Source: CAIOSQ01 sp041178225 (GTDB lineage Bacteria; Pseudomonadota; Alphaproteobacteria; CACIAM-22H2). Taken from it: a stretch of DNA of 14,882 bases. Made by a program: the position numbers and the translations under genes. The notes beneath the pieces are model-generated. The model saw only the letters and a list, made by a program, of their open reading frames with translations, did not search any database and was not told where the DNA came from. Position 1 is the first letter of the stretch. Every line of letters starts with the position of its first letter. Shown piece after piece: positions 14,095 to 14,882 of this stretch. The stretch is from positions 1 through 14,882 of the forward strand of contig JBEGVV010000141.1 in the NCBI GenBank assembly GCA_041178225.1, in the 5' to 3' direction.

Positions 14095-14808
14095 GACCAG
14101 GAAGGCGGCGTTCGCGCCGAGGGCCAGGACGAACAGCCCGCGGCCGGCCATGGCCGGGCCACACAGGCCGCGGTCGACGCGCTGCGCCACCTGGTGCTCG
14201 AGGGCGAGCTCGCGCCCGGCGCGCGCCTGTCGGAGCGCGCGATCCGCGACCGCATCAGCGTCTCGCGCACGCCTCTGCGCGAGGCGCTCAAGATCCTCGC
14301 CGCGGAGGGCCTGCTCGTCCTCGAGCCGAACCGCGGCGCCAGCGTCCCGCGCTTCGGGCTGGAGGACCTGCGCGCCGCCTACGAGCTGCTTGCGGCGCTG
14401 GAGGAGAAGGCGGGCGAGCTCGCCTGCCAGCGCGCCTCCGACGCGGAGATCGAGGCCATCGCCGCGCTCCACGCGCGGATGGTCGAGCGGCACGCGGCGC
14501 GCGACCGGCCGGGCTACTTCGCGCTCAACAAGCAGGTCCACCTCGCGATCGTGGACGCCGGCGGGAACGCGGCGATCTCGCGTGCCTATCGCGCCGAGTC
14601 CGCGCGCGTCGACCGGTTCCGCTATGTCGGCAACCGCGACCCCGCGGCCTGGTCCCGCGCGATACGCCAGCACGAGCAGATGCTCGACGCGCTGCGCCAG
14701 CGCGAGCCCCTGCTCCTGCGCGAGACGCTCGCCGCGCATCGGCGCACCGGATGGGAGCTGGCGCGCGCCCAGCACGCGGCCGAGCACGACGCGCCGGCGA
14801 AGGGCTGA
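14086..14808 (+). CDS. GntR-family transcriptional regulator, FadR/FCD subfamily
   Basis: A 240-residue repressor-type protein. The winged helix spans about 26-90: a helix ATQAAVDALRHLVLEGEL, then LAPGARLSERAIRDRISVSRTPLREALKILAAEGLLVLEPNRGASV. The C-terminal FCD domain (about 95-225) keeps the metal-binding His triad: His152 in NKQVHLAI, His196 in RQHEQML, His218 in LAAHRRTG. Asn148 stands where Asp is common. Such domains bind small carboxylic acids through the metal. An in-frame TGA directly precedes the ATG, which excludes a longer protein. No clear Shine-Dalgarno is seen, so leaderless or weak initiation is possible. It diverges from the pdxA-tctCBA operon, which it most likely controls through the twin ATGCAATAT sites, with the transported or oxidised acid as inducer. 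Confidence 0.93.
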   Translation: MQYDQEGGVRAEGQDEQPAAGHGRATQAAVDALRHLVLEGELAPGARLSERAIRDRISVSRTPLREALKILAAEGLLVLEPNRGASVPRFGLEDLRAAYELLAALEEKAGELACQRASDAEIEAIAALHARMVERHAARDRPGYFALNKQVHLAIVDAGGNAAISRAYRAESARVDRFRYVGNRDPAAWSRAIRQHEQMLDALRQREPLLLRETLAAHRRTGWELARAQHAAEHDAPAKG

Positions 14809-14822
14809 GCCGCCCCCGGCGC

Positions 14823-14882
14823 TCAGCGCACCGGGATGTCGGCGGCGACCAGCTCGCGCAGCTCGTCGGTCACTTCCGGGCG
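14823..14882 (-). CDS. C-terminal fragment of an unidentified gene, cut by the window edge
   Basis: Nineteen sense codons and a TGA are open from the right edge on the minus strand, reading PEVTDELRELVAADIPVR at the end. The tail is a charged helix followed by a short hydrophobic end, plausible for an enzyme C-terminus, but too short to place in a family. It would converge on gntR with a 14-bp gap in which I see no terminator. Position and codon pattern support a real gene, but the evidence is thin. Confidence 0.4.
   Translation of the reverse strand, partial: RPEVTDELRELVAADIPVR

Noticed and set aside
1..14882. CRISPR, IS element, tRNA or phage features
   Set aside because: No spaced direct repeats, transposase, cloverleaf with a tRNA-like end, or phage gene was found on either strand by eye; GCGCGC-rich strings are simply compositional.

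Overview
The window is very GC-rich (well above 65% by eye) and densely coded. Codons end mostly in G or C, genes often overlap by 4 bp, and there are two solute-import systems typical of environmental Proteobacteria: a family-5 (peptide/nickel type) ABC importer and a tripartite tricarboxylate (TTT) importer. Together these suggest a Proteobacterium, probably an alphaproteobacterium of the Acetobacteraceae/Rhodospirillales kind. This is inference, because no rRNA or marker gene is present. I saw no tRNA, rRNA, CRISPR array, IS element or phage gene. The very long open frames antisense to the genes below are GC-skew shadows.

Left part (1-6746, all minus strand). Read in transcription order: a two-domain rhodanese/3-mercaptopyruvate-type sulfurtransferase (6746-5889); a secreted family-5 substrate-binding protein (5775-4219); a DppB-type permease (4172-3165); a DppC-type permease (3168-2320); a second family-5 binding protein with no signal peptide (2301-913); a small VOC/glyoxalase-fold protein (890-507); and the start of a P-loop protein that runs off the left edge (510-1). 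From the binding protein down, the genes look like one operon with short gaps or overlaps.

Centre (6834-9826, plus strand). Diverging from the sulfurtransferase is a fused two-cassette ABC ATPase of the DppD-DppF/GsiA layout with a TTG start. It overlaps by GTGA a MalY/PatB-type PLP enzyme (C-S lyase/aminotransferase). The ATPase is the obvious motor for the minus-strand permeases. The pairing with a C-S lyase-like enzyme and a sulfurtransferase suggests that the importer brings in a sulfur-containing amino acid, peptide or thiol conjugate that is then split and desulfurated. That substrate is a hypothesis.

Right part (9823-14882). A minus-strand operon encodes a PdxA-family dehydrogenase (13978-12941) and a complete TTT importer: TctC-like binding protein, TctB, TctA (12880-9823). 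A GntR/FCD regulator (14086-14808) diverges from it. The 107-bp gap holds two copies of ATGCAATAT, 62 bp apart. One lies on the likely -10 of the pdxA-tct promoter and the other on the gntR start codon, a simple layout for repression plus autoregulation. The likely job is uptake and NAD-dependent oxidation of a small (phospho)hydroxy acid or similar carboxylate. A 19-codon C-terminal fragment of another minus-strand gene lies at the right edge.

Most worth a second look: the leaderless second binding protein, which sits in the same reading frame as the permease before it; the sulfur-flavoured ABC locus; the twin operators; the Asp-for-His change at a metal-ligand position of the PdxA-like enzyme; and the CTAG tetranucleotide that supplies both stop codons of a convergent gene pair.
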